From Streptomyces sp. UW30 (lineage in GTDB: Bacteria > Actinomycetota > Actinomycetes > Streptomycetales > Streptomycetaceae): a DNA stretch of 46,987 nucleotides. Location: positions 357,113-404,099 of the forward strand of contig NZ_RDBN01000037.1 in the NCBI RefSeq assembly GCF_008042075.1. The letters are read 5' to 3'. Positions 32,980 to 39,646 of this stretch are shown piece after piece. Each line of letters opens with the position of its first letter. The stretch's first letter is position 1. The notes beneath the pieces are model-generated. The model saw only the letters and a list, made by a program, of their open reading frames with translations. It had not been told where the DNA came from and did no database searches. Made by a program: the position numbers and the translations under genes.

Positions 32980-34811
32980 CCCACCAGATCGCGCACCACG
33001 GCGGCGCCGTTCAGCGTCAGGACCGACTCCGGGTGGAACTGCACCCCGGCGAACCCCGGGCCGCGCACGGCATGCACCTCGCCGTTGTCGGCCCGGCTGA
33101 CCTCGATGCCGTGATCGGCGAGCTCCGCGTACGCCTCGTCGTCGCAGCGGGCCACGAAGCTGTTGTAGAAGCCGACCGTCTCCGGCCGTCCGAACAGGTC
33201 GATCGTCGTCTGCGCGCCCTGGTACGGCACTTCCTTGCGCACGATGTCCAGCCCCAGCTCGGCCGCGATCAGCTCATGGCCGAGGCAGACGCCGAGCACG
33301 CCGTGCGAGTGGTTGCGGACGACCTCGGCCGTGAGGTCGCGCAGCAGGCGCATCTTCGGGTCGTCGAGGTCGCAAGGGTCGCCCGGCCCGGGTCCCAGCA
33401 CGATCGGCCCCTCGTGCGCACGCACGGCCGCGCGCAGCCCGGGTTCGTCGTAGCGCCGCACGGTCACCTCCAGGCCGCTCGACCGCAGCACGTGCGCCAG
33501 CATCGCCGTGAAGGTGTCCTCGCCGTCGACGACCAGCGCGTGCCCGGCGAGCTCCGCGGACCGCTCCTGCATCCGCAGCCAGAAGGGGGCGAGCGAGGCC
33601 CGGCGCCCGTCGAGCGCGGCACGCACGCGTGGGTCGTCGGCGAGGCTGGGACGGGTCCCCTCCGCGCGCGGCCCGGCCGGACGTACGCCCAGGGCCGCCA
33701 GCACACCCGCCGCCTTCGCGTGGGTCTCCGCGACCTCGCCCGCCGGGTCCGAGCCACGCACGAGGGTCGCGCCGACCGGCACCCGCAGCCCGCCGCCGGC
33801 GTCGATGTCGGCGGTGCGGATGAGGATGGGGGAGTCGAGGGTCTGGGCCCCGCCGGAGTCCCGGCCGATGAGCGCCAGCGCCCCCGCGTAGTACCCGCGC
33901 CCGCCGACCTCGTGCCGCTCGATGACCCGGCAGGCGTTCTGCACGGGCGAGCCGGTCACGGTGGCCGCGAACATCGTCTCCTTCAGGACCTCGCGCACAT
34001 CCAGCGAGGACTTCCCGCGCAGCTCGTACTCGGTGTGCGCGAGGTGCGCCATCTCCTTCAGCCGGGGTCCGACGACGACCCCGCCCATGTCGCCGACGGT
34101 GCACATCATCTTGAGCTCCTCGTCGACGACCATCGACAGCTCCTCGATCTCCTTGCCGTCGGCGAGGAAGTCGAGCAGGTGCTCGGGAGTGGGCCCCTCG
34201 GCGGGATAGCGGTACGTCCCGCTGATCGGGTTCATGACGACGGTCCCGCCGGACATCCGCACATGCACCTCGGGGCTCGCCCCGACCAGCGTGCGATCCC
34301 CGGTGTGCACGACGAACGTCCAGTACGCCCCCCGCTCACCCACCAGCAGCCGCCGGAACAGCGCCAGCGCGTCGGCCCGTCCGAACCCCGGGATCCCGCC
34401 CTCGTACGTCCGCCGGATCACGAAGTTCGCGCCCTCGCCCCGCCCGATCTCGTCCCGCAGGACACGCCCGACGATCTCCGCGTATTCCTCGTCGCCGACG
34501 TCGAAGCCACCGCCCTCGACGCGCACGTCGTGCGCCGGGAGCTGCTCCAGGGCTTCGGCCAGCGGGATGGCGTACGACTCCTCGGGGGTCAGCACCGTCA
34601 GCGGTGTGCCGTCGTCGCGGACGTCGAAGCCGCGCTCGCGGATCTGTCGGAAGGGGACCAGCGCGAGGCCCTCGTCGGGGAGGTCGGCCAGGCGGTCGTA
34701 GCTAGTGACCGGGCCGATCATGACCTCCACGGTCTCGTGATCGTGGCCCGGGGTGCGGCGGCGCAGCAGGGCGAACGGGCGGGGATCGTCCGGCAAGCCG
34801 AGCAGGTTCAT
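32931..34811 (-). CDS. trpE: Fused anthranilate synthase (TrpE-TrpG)
   Basis: 626 aa, two domains: TrpE chorismate-binding (about 1-430; SGTYRYP, DEELKMMCTVGDMGG, KETMFAATVTGSPVQNACR) and a TrpG glutamine amidotransferase (about 440-620; catalytic GVCLGHELIAAELG, with C nucleophile, and VQFHPESVLT). It converts chorismate to anthranilate. The fusion resembles PhzE-like and S. venezuelae TrpEG proteins. ATG 34811 follows AAGGAG. It lies behind a trp leader peptide and terminator, so it is attenuated by tryptophan. Intact. Confidence 0.95.
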   Translation of the reverse strand: MNLLGLPDDPRPFALLRRRTPGHDHETVEVMIGPVTSYDRLADLPDEGLALVPFRQIRERGFDVRDDGTPLTVLTPEESYAIPLAEALEQLPAHDVRVEGGGFDVGDEEYAEIVGRVLRDEIGRGEGANFVIRRTYEGGIPGFGRADALALFRRLLVGERGAYWTFVVHTGDRTLVGASPEVHVRMSGGTVVMNPISGTYRYPAEGPTPEHLLDFLADGKEIEELSMVVDEELKMMCTVGDMGGVVVGPRLKEMAHLAHTEYELRGKSSLDVREVLKETMFAATVTGSPVQNACRVIERHEVGGRGYYAGALALIGRDSGGAQTLDSPILIRTADIDAGGGLRVPVGATLVRGSDPAGEVAETHAKAAGVLAALGVRPAGPRAEGTRPSLADDPRVRAALDGRRASLAPFWLRMQERSAELAGHALVVDGEDTFTAMLAHVLRSSGLEVTVRRYDEPGLRAAVRAHEGPIVLGPGPGDPCDLDDPKMRLLRDLTAEVVRNHSHGVLGVCLGHELIAAELGLDIVRKEVPYQGAQTTIDLFGRPETVGFYNSFVARCDDEAYAELADHGIEVSRADNGEVHAVRGPGFAGVQFHPESVLTLNGAAVVRDLVGQLRGTSTFSERRPAL

Positions 34812-34874
34812 GGGTCCTTGCTCCTTCTCCGTGGATCCGAGGATCCGTGGATTCGATGGAGAGGAGCGACCCCG

Positions 34875-34909
34875 AAAAACGCCGAAGGCCGCCCCTCGGG
34901 CGGCCTTCG
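34875..34909 (-). terminator. trp attenuator terminator
   Basis: On the minus strand, an 11-bp GC stem (forward arms 34883-34893 and 34899-34909, loop 34894-34898) is followed by GC then TTTTT (34876-34880). It lies between the leader peptide and trpEG, 65 nt before the start. Confidence 0.9.
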
Positions 34910-34930
34910 CGAAGTCTGTCGTACGCGCAG

Positions 34931-34987
34931 TCAGTGGGCCGCCGGATGAGCGGTCCACCACCAGTTCTGGGTCGAGTGCGCGAACAT
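34931..34987 (-). CDS. trpL: trp operon leader peptide with three tandem Trp codons
   Basis: An 18-codon ORF, MFAHSTQNWWWTAHPAAH, whose residues 9-11 are Trp (three adjacent TGG codons). It sits 22 nt before the attenuator terminator and 120 nt before trpEG. Ribosome stalling at the Trp codons in low tryptophan would prevent the terminator from forming. The same arrangement is known for S. venezuelae and S. coelicolor trpE genes. The ribosome site before ATG 34987 is weak (GTAGGG). Confidence 0.9.
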   Translation of the reverse strand: MFAHSTQNWWWTAHPAAH

Positions 34988-35090
34988 GCGACGCACCCTA
35001 CCCCATGTGCAGGTGTCCGAGTCGTGTACCCCGTGTCTCAATTGCTGGGCATGGGGCTGGACGCCCGACACGACCCCGTAATGTTGAGGC

Positions 35091-36443
35091 GTGACCGTGA
35101 ACGCTAAGACCAGCGCGAGCGCTGGCAACACCTGGCGAGACCTGCCCGCGGCGCAGCAGCCCGAGTACCCCGACACCGAGGCTCTGCGCGCAGTGATCGC
35201 GGACCTCGAGTCGTATCCGCCGCTCGTCTTCGCGGGCGAGTGCGACCAGCTGCGCGCCCGGATGGCGGCCGTCGCCAAGGGAGAGGCGTTCCTCCTCCAG
35301 GGCGGCGACTGCGCCGAGGCATTCGACGCGGTGTCCGCCGACCAGATCCGCAACAAGCTCAAGACGCTGCTCCAGATGGGCGCCGTGCTGACGTACGCCG
35401 CGTCCGTCCCCGTGGTGAAGGTCGGCCGCATCGCCGGCCAGTACTCCAAGCCGCGCTCCAAGGGCACCGAGACCCGCGACGGCGTGACCCTGCCGACCTA
35501 CCGCGGCGACTCCGTCAACGGCTTCGACTTCAACGAGGCCGCCCGCATCCCGGACCCCGAGCGCCTGAAGCGGATGTACAACGCCTCCGCCTCCACGCTC
35601 AACCTGGTGCGCGCCTTCACCACCGGCGGCTACGCCGACCTGCGGCAGGTGCACGCCTGGAACCAGGACTTCGTGAAGTCGTCCCCGTCGGGCCAGCGCT
35701 ACGAGCAGCTCGCCCGCGAGATCGACCAGGCGCTCAACTTCATGCACGCCTGCGGGGCCGACCCGGAGGAGTTCAAGACGGTCGAGTTCTACTCCTCGCA
35801 CGAGGCGCTGCTGCTCGACTACGAGTCCGCGCTGACCAGGGTCGACTCCCGCACCGGGCGCCTGTACGACGTCTCGGCGCACATGGTGTGGGTCGGTGAG
35901 CGCACCCGGCAGCTGGACCACGCGCACATCGAGTTCGCCTCGAAGATCCGCAACCCGATCGGCATCAAGCTCGGCCCGACGACGACGGCCGAGGAGGCGC
36001 TCCAGTACATCGACCGCCTCGACCCGGACCGCGAGCCGGGCCGGCTGACCTTCATCGTCCGCATGGGCGCCGACAAGGTCCGTGACCGACTTCCCGAGCT
36101 GATCGAGAAGGTCACCGCCTCCGGCGCCACCGTGGCCTGGGTGACCGACCCGATGCACGGCAACACCTTCGAGGCGGCCTCCGGTCACAAGACCCGCCGC
36201 TTCGACGACGTGCTCGACGAGGTCAAGGGCTTCTTCGAGGTCCACAAGGGCCTCGGCACCCACCCGGGCGGCATCCACGTGGAGCTCACCGGTGACGACG
36301 TCACCGAGTGCGTGGGCGGCGGCGACGAGATCTTCGTCGACGACCTGCACCAGCGCTACGAGACGGCCTGCGACCCGCGGCTCAACCGCAGCCAGTCGCT
36401 TGACCTGGCCTTCCTCGTCGCCGAGATGTACAGGGACCAGTAG
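35091..36443 (+). CDS. aroH: Class II 3-deoxy-7-phosphoheptulonate synthase
   Basis: Condenses phosphoenolpyruvate and erythrose-4-phosphate, the first step of the shikimate pathway. 450-aa plant-type (class II) enzyme: LQGGDCAEAFD, GQYSKPRSKGTE, AHMVWVGERTRQLDHAHIEF, WVTDPMHGNTFE and GGIHVELTGDDVTECVGG. Divergent from trpEG, so the two ends of the tryptophan pathway share a promoter region. GTG 35091 is preceded by TAATGT at 35079-35084 with a 6-nt gap and no ribosome site, suggesting a leaderless mRNA; GTG 35097 is an alternative start. Confidence 0.95.
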   Translation: MTVNAKTSASAGNTWRDLPAAQQPEYPDTEALRAVIADLESYPPLVFAGECDQLRARMAAVAKGEAFLLQGGDCAEAFDAVSADQIRNKLKTLLQMGAVLTYAASVPVVKVGRIAGQYSKPRSKGTETRDGVTLPTYRGDSVNGFDFNEAARIPDPERLKRMYNASASTLNLVRAFTTGGYADLRQVHAWNQDFVKSSPSGQRYEQLAREIDQALNFMHACGADPEEFKTVEFYSSHEALLLDYESALTRVDSRTGRLYDVSAHMVWVGERTRQLDHAHIEFASKIRNPIGIKLGPTTTAEEALQYIDRLDPDREPGRLTFIVRMGADKVRDRLPELIEKVTASGATVAWVTDPMHGNTFEAASGHKTRRFDDVLDEVKGFFEVHKGLGTHPGGIHVELTGDDVTECVGGGDEIFVDDLHQRYETACDPRLNRSQSLDLAFLVAEMYRDQ

Positions 36444-36466
36444 CCGGTTCGGTCATTACATGCACG

Positions 36467-36511
36467 GGGGTGGGGCGCGGATCACATACGATCCGCGCCC
36501 CACCCCACTTT
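36467..36511 (+). terminator. Intrinsic terminator after aroH
   Basis: Perfect 16-bp stem GGGGTGGGGCGCGGAT / ATCCGCGCCCCACCCC (36467-36482 and 36491-36506), loop CACATACG, followed by ACTTTT. It also isolates aroH from the iron-box promoter of the next gene. Confidence 0.95.
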
Positions 36512-36536
36512 TACGGTTCCTGTCTGGCGGGTAAGG

Positions 36537-36555
36537 TTAGGTTTGCCTCACCGAT
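36537..36555. promoter_or_regulatory. Iron box (DmdR1/IdeR-type operator) upstream of bfd
   Basis: TTAGGTTTGCCTCACCGAT matches 14 of 19 positions of the actinobacterial iron box TTAGGTTAGGCTAACCTAA. It lies 41 nt before the GTG of the ferredoxin gene, where an iron-loaded repressor would block expression under iron sufficiency. Confidence 0.8.
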
Positions 36556-36595
36556 CAAGGGGATGGCGCATCGATCCCGCCGGGAGGTGAACCGC

Positions 36596-36820
36596 GTGTA
36601 CGTATGCAGTTGCTTCGGCATCACCGAGGAGCAGGTCAAGAAGCACGCGGAGGACGGTGCCTGCACCCCCCGCCAGATAGCGTCGGCCAGCAAGGCCGGC
36701 ACGGACTGCGGCTCGTGCGTACGCCAGATCCAGACGCTCCTGGGCAGGGGCGCGTGCCCCCGCCGTGAGCTGGCGGAGCAGGGCAAGCAGGTGCTCGCCC
36801 GGCTGAAGGACGCTGCCTAG
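36596..36820 (+). CDS. bfd: Bacterioferritin-associated ferredoxin
   Basis: 74-aa BFD-like [2Fe-2S] protein that helps release iron from bacterioferritin. Four cysteines of the cluster lie in VCSCFGITE and TDCGSCVRQI; there are also CTPRQIA and CPRREL cysteines outside the usual set. GTG 36596 (VYVCSCFG) follows GGGAGGTGAA. The iron box upstream implies induction in iron shortage. Its stop overlaps the 3' end of bfr by 4 bp, in convergent orientation. Confidence 0.93.
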   Translation: MYVCSCFGITEEQVKKHAEDGACTPRQIASASKAGTDCGSCVRQIQTLLGRGACPRRELAEQGKQVLARLKDAA

Positions 36821-37293
36821 CTCGGCTGCTCGATCTGCTGCGCGAGGTAGAGCGCCTCACCGAGCTTCTCGATGAGCTCCAGCTGTGTGTCCAGGTAGTC
36901 GATGTGGTGCTCCTCGTCCTCGAGGATCGACTCGAAGATGTTCGCGGACGTGATGTCGCCCTTGTTGCGCATCACCTCGATGCCGCGCTTGAGGCGGTCG
37001 ATCGCCTCGACCTCGACCTGCCGGTCGGCCTGGAACATCTCGGTCACCGTCTGGCCGACCCGGACGTGGAACAGCCGCTGGTAGTTGGGCAGGCCGTCCA
37101 GCATGAGGATGCGCTCGGTCAGCTTGTCCGCGTGCTTCATCTCATCGATGGACTCTTCACGCGTGTACTTGGCGAGCTTGGTCCAGCCTTTGTTGTCCTG
37201 GATCCGGTAGTGCAGCCAGTACTGGTTGATCGCGGTGAGCTCGCCGGTCAGCTGCTCGTTCAGGAATTCGAGGACCTCGGGGTCGCCCTGCAT
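36817..37293 (-). CDS. bfr: Bacterioferritin
   Basis: 158-aa iron-storage subunit that assembles into a 24-mer with heme. Four-helix ferritin fold: NEQLTGELTAINQYWLHYRI (Glu ligand), TREESIDEMKHADKLTERIL (Glu, Met and His; Met is the heme ligand), DGLPNYQRL and ILEDEEHHIDYL (Glu/His ferroxidase). AAGGAG precedes ATG 37293. Convergent with bfd, its release partner, so one iron-dependent switch could set release against storage. Confidence 0.95.
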   Translation of the reverse strand: MQGDPEVLEFLNEQLTGELTAINQYWLHYRIQDNKGWTKLAKYTREESIDEMKHADKLTERILMLDGLPNYQRLFHVRVGQTVTEMFQADRQVEVEAIDRLKRGIEVMRNKGDITSANIFESILEDEEHHIDYLDTQLELIEKLGEALYLAQQIEQPS

Positions 37294-37366
37294 CGCAGAG
37301 GCTCCTTCCAAGCGGGGGAACTGGCAGGTTGCGCCGCATGATTGCACCGGCGACAAAGATCGTCCA

Positions 37367-37402
37367 GTAAGTCTTCACTTAGTAAGTAAGTGCATGCTTA
37401 GT
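37367..37402. promoter_or_regulatory. AGTAAGT-rich element between bfr and the sulfite-oxidase-like gene
   Basis: Within the divergent gap, CACTTA-GTAAG-TAAGTG (37376-37392) forms a dyad inside a run of AGTAAGT-like repeats (37367, 37382, 37386) in unusually AT-rich sequence ending TGCATGCTTAGT. Likely the bfr promoter with a regulator site; no known consensus recognised. Confidence 0.45.
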
Positions 37403-37468
37403 CCTGTTTGACGGCAATTGTCGAGGGCGGGGTCAGGTGCACTGCTTCAGGTCTGTCAGGATGGAGTC

Positions 37469-38101
37469 ATGGGTCAGCCGGTGGAGAGCGAAAGCGGAGC
37501 AGCAGCACACTCCGAGCTCCCGCCGGGGCAGCGCGTCCAGCGTGGCTGGCCGGTCACGCACTACGGCCCGGTCCCGAAGTTCCGGCCCGAACGCTGGGAG
37601 TTCAGGGTGTTCGGGGCCACCGCCGACGGCGAGAAGCACTGCTGGACCCACGAGGAGTTCGCGGCCCTGCCGTACACGACCGTCGTGGCCGATCTGCACT
37701 GCGTCACGAAGTTCAGCATGCTCGGTGCCGAGTGGGGCGGCATCCCGGCGCGGGCGATCCTGGAGATCGCCCCGCCCGCACCTGCCGTCACTCATGTGAT
37801 GGTCTGGGCGGAGTACGGCTTCAGCTCCAACCTCCGCCTCGCCGACTTCGCCTCCGAGCGCACGATCTTCGCCACCCACAAGGACGGCGAGCTGCTCACG
37901 GCGGAGCACGGATTCCCCCTCCGTCTGGTCGTCCCCCATCTGTACGCCTGGAAGGGGCCCAAGTGGGTCCGTGGCGTGGAGTACATGACCGCCGACCGCC
38001 GCGGCTTCTGGGAGGAGCGCGGCTACCACAACCTCGGCGACCCGTGGCAGGAACAGCGCTACTCCTACCAGGAAGAGCCCGGGGACGGCCCCGAGCTCTG
38101 A
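37469..38101 (+). CDS. Sulfite-oxidase-fold molybdopterin-dependent oxidoreductase
   Basis: 210-aa protein with the oxidoreductase molybdopterin-binding domain: WEFRVFGATAD, VADLHCVTKFSMLGAEWGGI holding the Mo-coordinating Cys, and TEYMTA-like region GVEYMTADRRGFWEERGYH with YSYQ near the end. There is no signal peptide or Tat motif, so it is cytoplasmic, unlike periplasmic MsrP or SorA. A small domain-only member; substrate unknown (sulfite, sulfoxide or nitrate type). No ribosome site better than CAGGA; CAGGAT 6 nt before ATG may mark a leaderless mRNA. Confidence 0.85.
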   Translation: MGQPVESESGAAAHSELPPGQRVQRGWPVTHYGPVPKFRPERWEFRVFGATADGEKHCWTHEEFAALPYTTVVADLHCVTKFSMLGAEWGGIPARAILEIAPPAPAVTHVMVWAEYGFSSNLRLADFASERTIFATHKDGELLTAEHGFPLRLVVPHLYAWKGPKWVRGVEYMTADRRGFWEERGYHNLGDPWQEQRYSYQEEPGDGPEL

Positions 38102-38124
38102 CTCCTGGTCCCTTTCGCCGGGCG

Positions 38125-38610
38125 TCAGTGGTACTGGTGCACCACCGCGTGCCCCTTGCCGCGGCCGATCATCCACTTGTTGACCGGTGTGGTGAGGGCG
38201 AAGGCGACGGCCAGTGCGATCGCCAGCACCCACCAGAACAGCGGGTCGGTGAGCCCGGCGTCCATGGCGCCCGGCCACAGCACGATCACACCGTTGTCGA
38301 CCAGCTCCATCACGGCGATGGACAGGGTGTCCGCCGCCAGCGCCACCTTGAGCGCGGTCCGCAGGTCGACGCCCGCCTTCAGGACGCCGCGCAGGGTGAG
38401 CGCGTAACCGAAGAAGAAGGCCAGGACGATCGCCAGGATCAGCGTCGGCACGTTGCCCCAGCCGAGCGCGGTGCCGATCACCATGCCCAGCACCTCACCG
38501 ATGGCACAGCCGGTGAGGCAGTGCAGGGTGGCCTGGACGGCCATCGTCCAGCTGCCGGCGGCGACCGCCTGCTGATGGTGATCGTGTGCCGTGTGTGCTT
38601 CGTGCTGCAT
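38125..38610 (-). CDS. DUF4396 membrane protein with His-rich N-terminus
   Basis: 161 aa, four membrane helices, no known enzyme motif; matches DUF4396. The N-terminus MQHEAHTAHDHH has five His in 12 residues; helix 1 carries HCLTGCAIGEV (His-Cys-x3-Cys); the C-terminus ends GHAVVHQYH. These are potential metal ligands on both soluble ends and in the bilayer. A CsoR-type operator lies 49 bp before ATG 38610. A role in copper or other soft-metal handling, or in reactive sulfur handling, is an inference from these features. TTG 38622 and GTG 38613 are alternative starts. Confidence 0.85.
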   Translation of the reverse strand: MQHEAHTAHDHHQQAVAAGSWTMAVQATLHCLTGCAIGEVLGMVIGTALGWGNVPTLILAIVLAFFFGYALTLRGVLKAGVDLRTALKVALAADTLSIAVMELVDNGVIVLWPGAMDAGLTDPLFWWVLAIALAVAFALTTPVNKWMIGRGKGHAVVHQYH

Positions 38611-38658
38611 CACTGCCCCCAATGTCAGGTCACGGTTCCTGCACCGAGCAAGAACCGT

Positions 38659-38675
38659 ATACCCCCCTGGGGTAT
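38659..38675. promoter_or_regulatory. CsoR/CstR-type operator upstream of the DUF4396 gene
   Basis: ATACCCCCCTGGGGTAT is a perfect 7-bp dyad with 3-nt centre, matching the TACCC...GGGTA operators bound by CsoR-family repressors (copper) and the related persulfide sensor CstR. It lies in the 76-bp gap between the nfo stop and the DUF4396 start, in promoter position for the latter. Confidence 0.75.
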
Positions 38676-38686
38676 TCCGAAGCGGG

Positions 38687-39580
38687 CTATGCGTCGCGAA
38701 GTTTTTTCAGCCGCTCCACGTCCGCCGCGTGCCCTTCCTTCCCGCCGGGCGTCTCGATGATCAGCGGTACGCCCTCGGTGGCCGGGTGCGTCATCAGCGC
38801 CCGGAACGGGTCCTCGCCGATGTGACCTGCGCCGATGTTCTCGTGGCGGTCCTTGTGGGCGCCGACGACGTCCTTGGAGTCATTGGCGTGGATCAGCTTC
38901 AGCCGGCCCTCGCCGACGGTGTCCACCAGCAGGTCGAGGGTCTGGTGCATGCCGGACGGGCCGGTCAGGTCGTGGCCGGCGGCGAAGATGTGGCAGGTGT
39001 CCAGGCACACGCCCAGCTTCGGATGGGCGTCCAGCGCCTCGAAGTACGGCCCGAAGTCCCAGGTCCGGGAGCAGAGCGAAAAGCCCTGACCCGCCGTCGA
39101 CTCCAGCAGCAGGAACGGGTCGTCGTCGTGGGTCAGCTCGTCCAGCAGCGGAAGCATGTACTCCCGTACCTGCTTCAGGGCCACCGAACGCTCCCGGCCG
39201 CCGGTCGCGCTGCCCGTGTGCACGACGACGCCGAGCGCGCCGATCTCCCGCCCGCGGCGCAGTGAGTGCCGCAGTGACTCCACCGACTTCTCCACGGTCG
39301 CCTCGGTGTGCGAGCCGAAGTTGATCAGGTACGGGGCATGGACGTACGCCGGGATCGACTCGGCCTCGCACACCGCGCGGAAGTCCTCGTCCTGCCGCGG
39401 GTTCCCGGCGGGCGTGGCCCAGCCGCGCGGGTTGGCGACGAAGACCTGGACGGTCTCGGCCCTGAGGTCATGGGCGTAGGTGAGCCCGACGGAACTGAGG
39501 CCGCCGGCCACGGGGACATGGCCACCCACGGGGTTGCGGGACGGGCCCGTAAGGGCGGTGCCGGACTGCTGACTTCTCAC
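38687..39580 (-). CDS. nfo: Endonuclease IV (apurinic/apyrimidinic endonuclease)
   Basis: 297 aa, base-excision-repair enzyme with three zinc ions. Family blocks: NPRGWATPAG, YVHAPYLINFGSH, VVVHTGSATG, LLLESTAGQG, GVCLDTCHIFAAGHDL, LIHANDSKDVVGAHKDRHENIG and LIIETPGG; metal His/Glu/Asp residues are complete. GTG 39580 start is the first in frame and gives a normal length. The gene is on the same strand as, and 66 bp downstream of, the PASTA kinase gene. Confidence 0.93.
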   Translation of the reverse strand: MRSQQSGTALTGPSRNPVGGHVPVAGGLSSVGLTYAHDLRAETVQVFVANPRGWATPAGNPRQDEDFRAVCEAESIPAYVHAPYLINFGSHTEATVEKSVESLRHSLRRGREIGALGVVVHTGSATGGRERSVALKQVREYMLPLLDELTHDDDPFLLLESTAGQGFSLCSRTWDFGPYFEALDAHPKLGVCLDTCHIFAAGHDLTGPSGMHQTLDLLVDTVGEGRLKLIHANDSKDVVGAHKDRHENIGAGHIGEDPFRALMTHPATEGVPLIIETPGGKEGHAADVERLKKLRDA

Positions 39581-39646
39581 CCGTTCAGGGTGTCATGCGA
39601 TCCGGACCGCCCGATCACCGGCCGGTGCCGCCGGCGTCGGCGTGGA

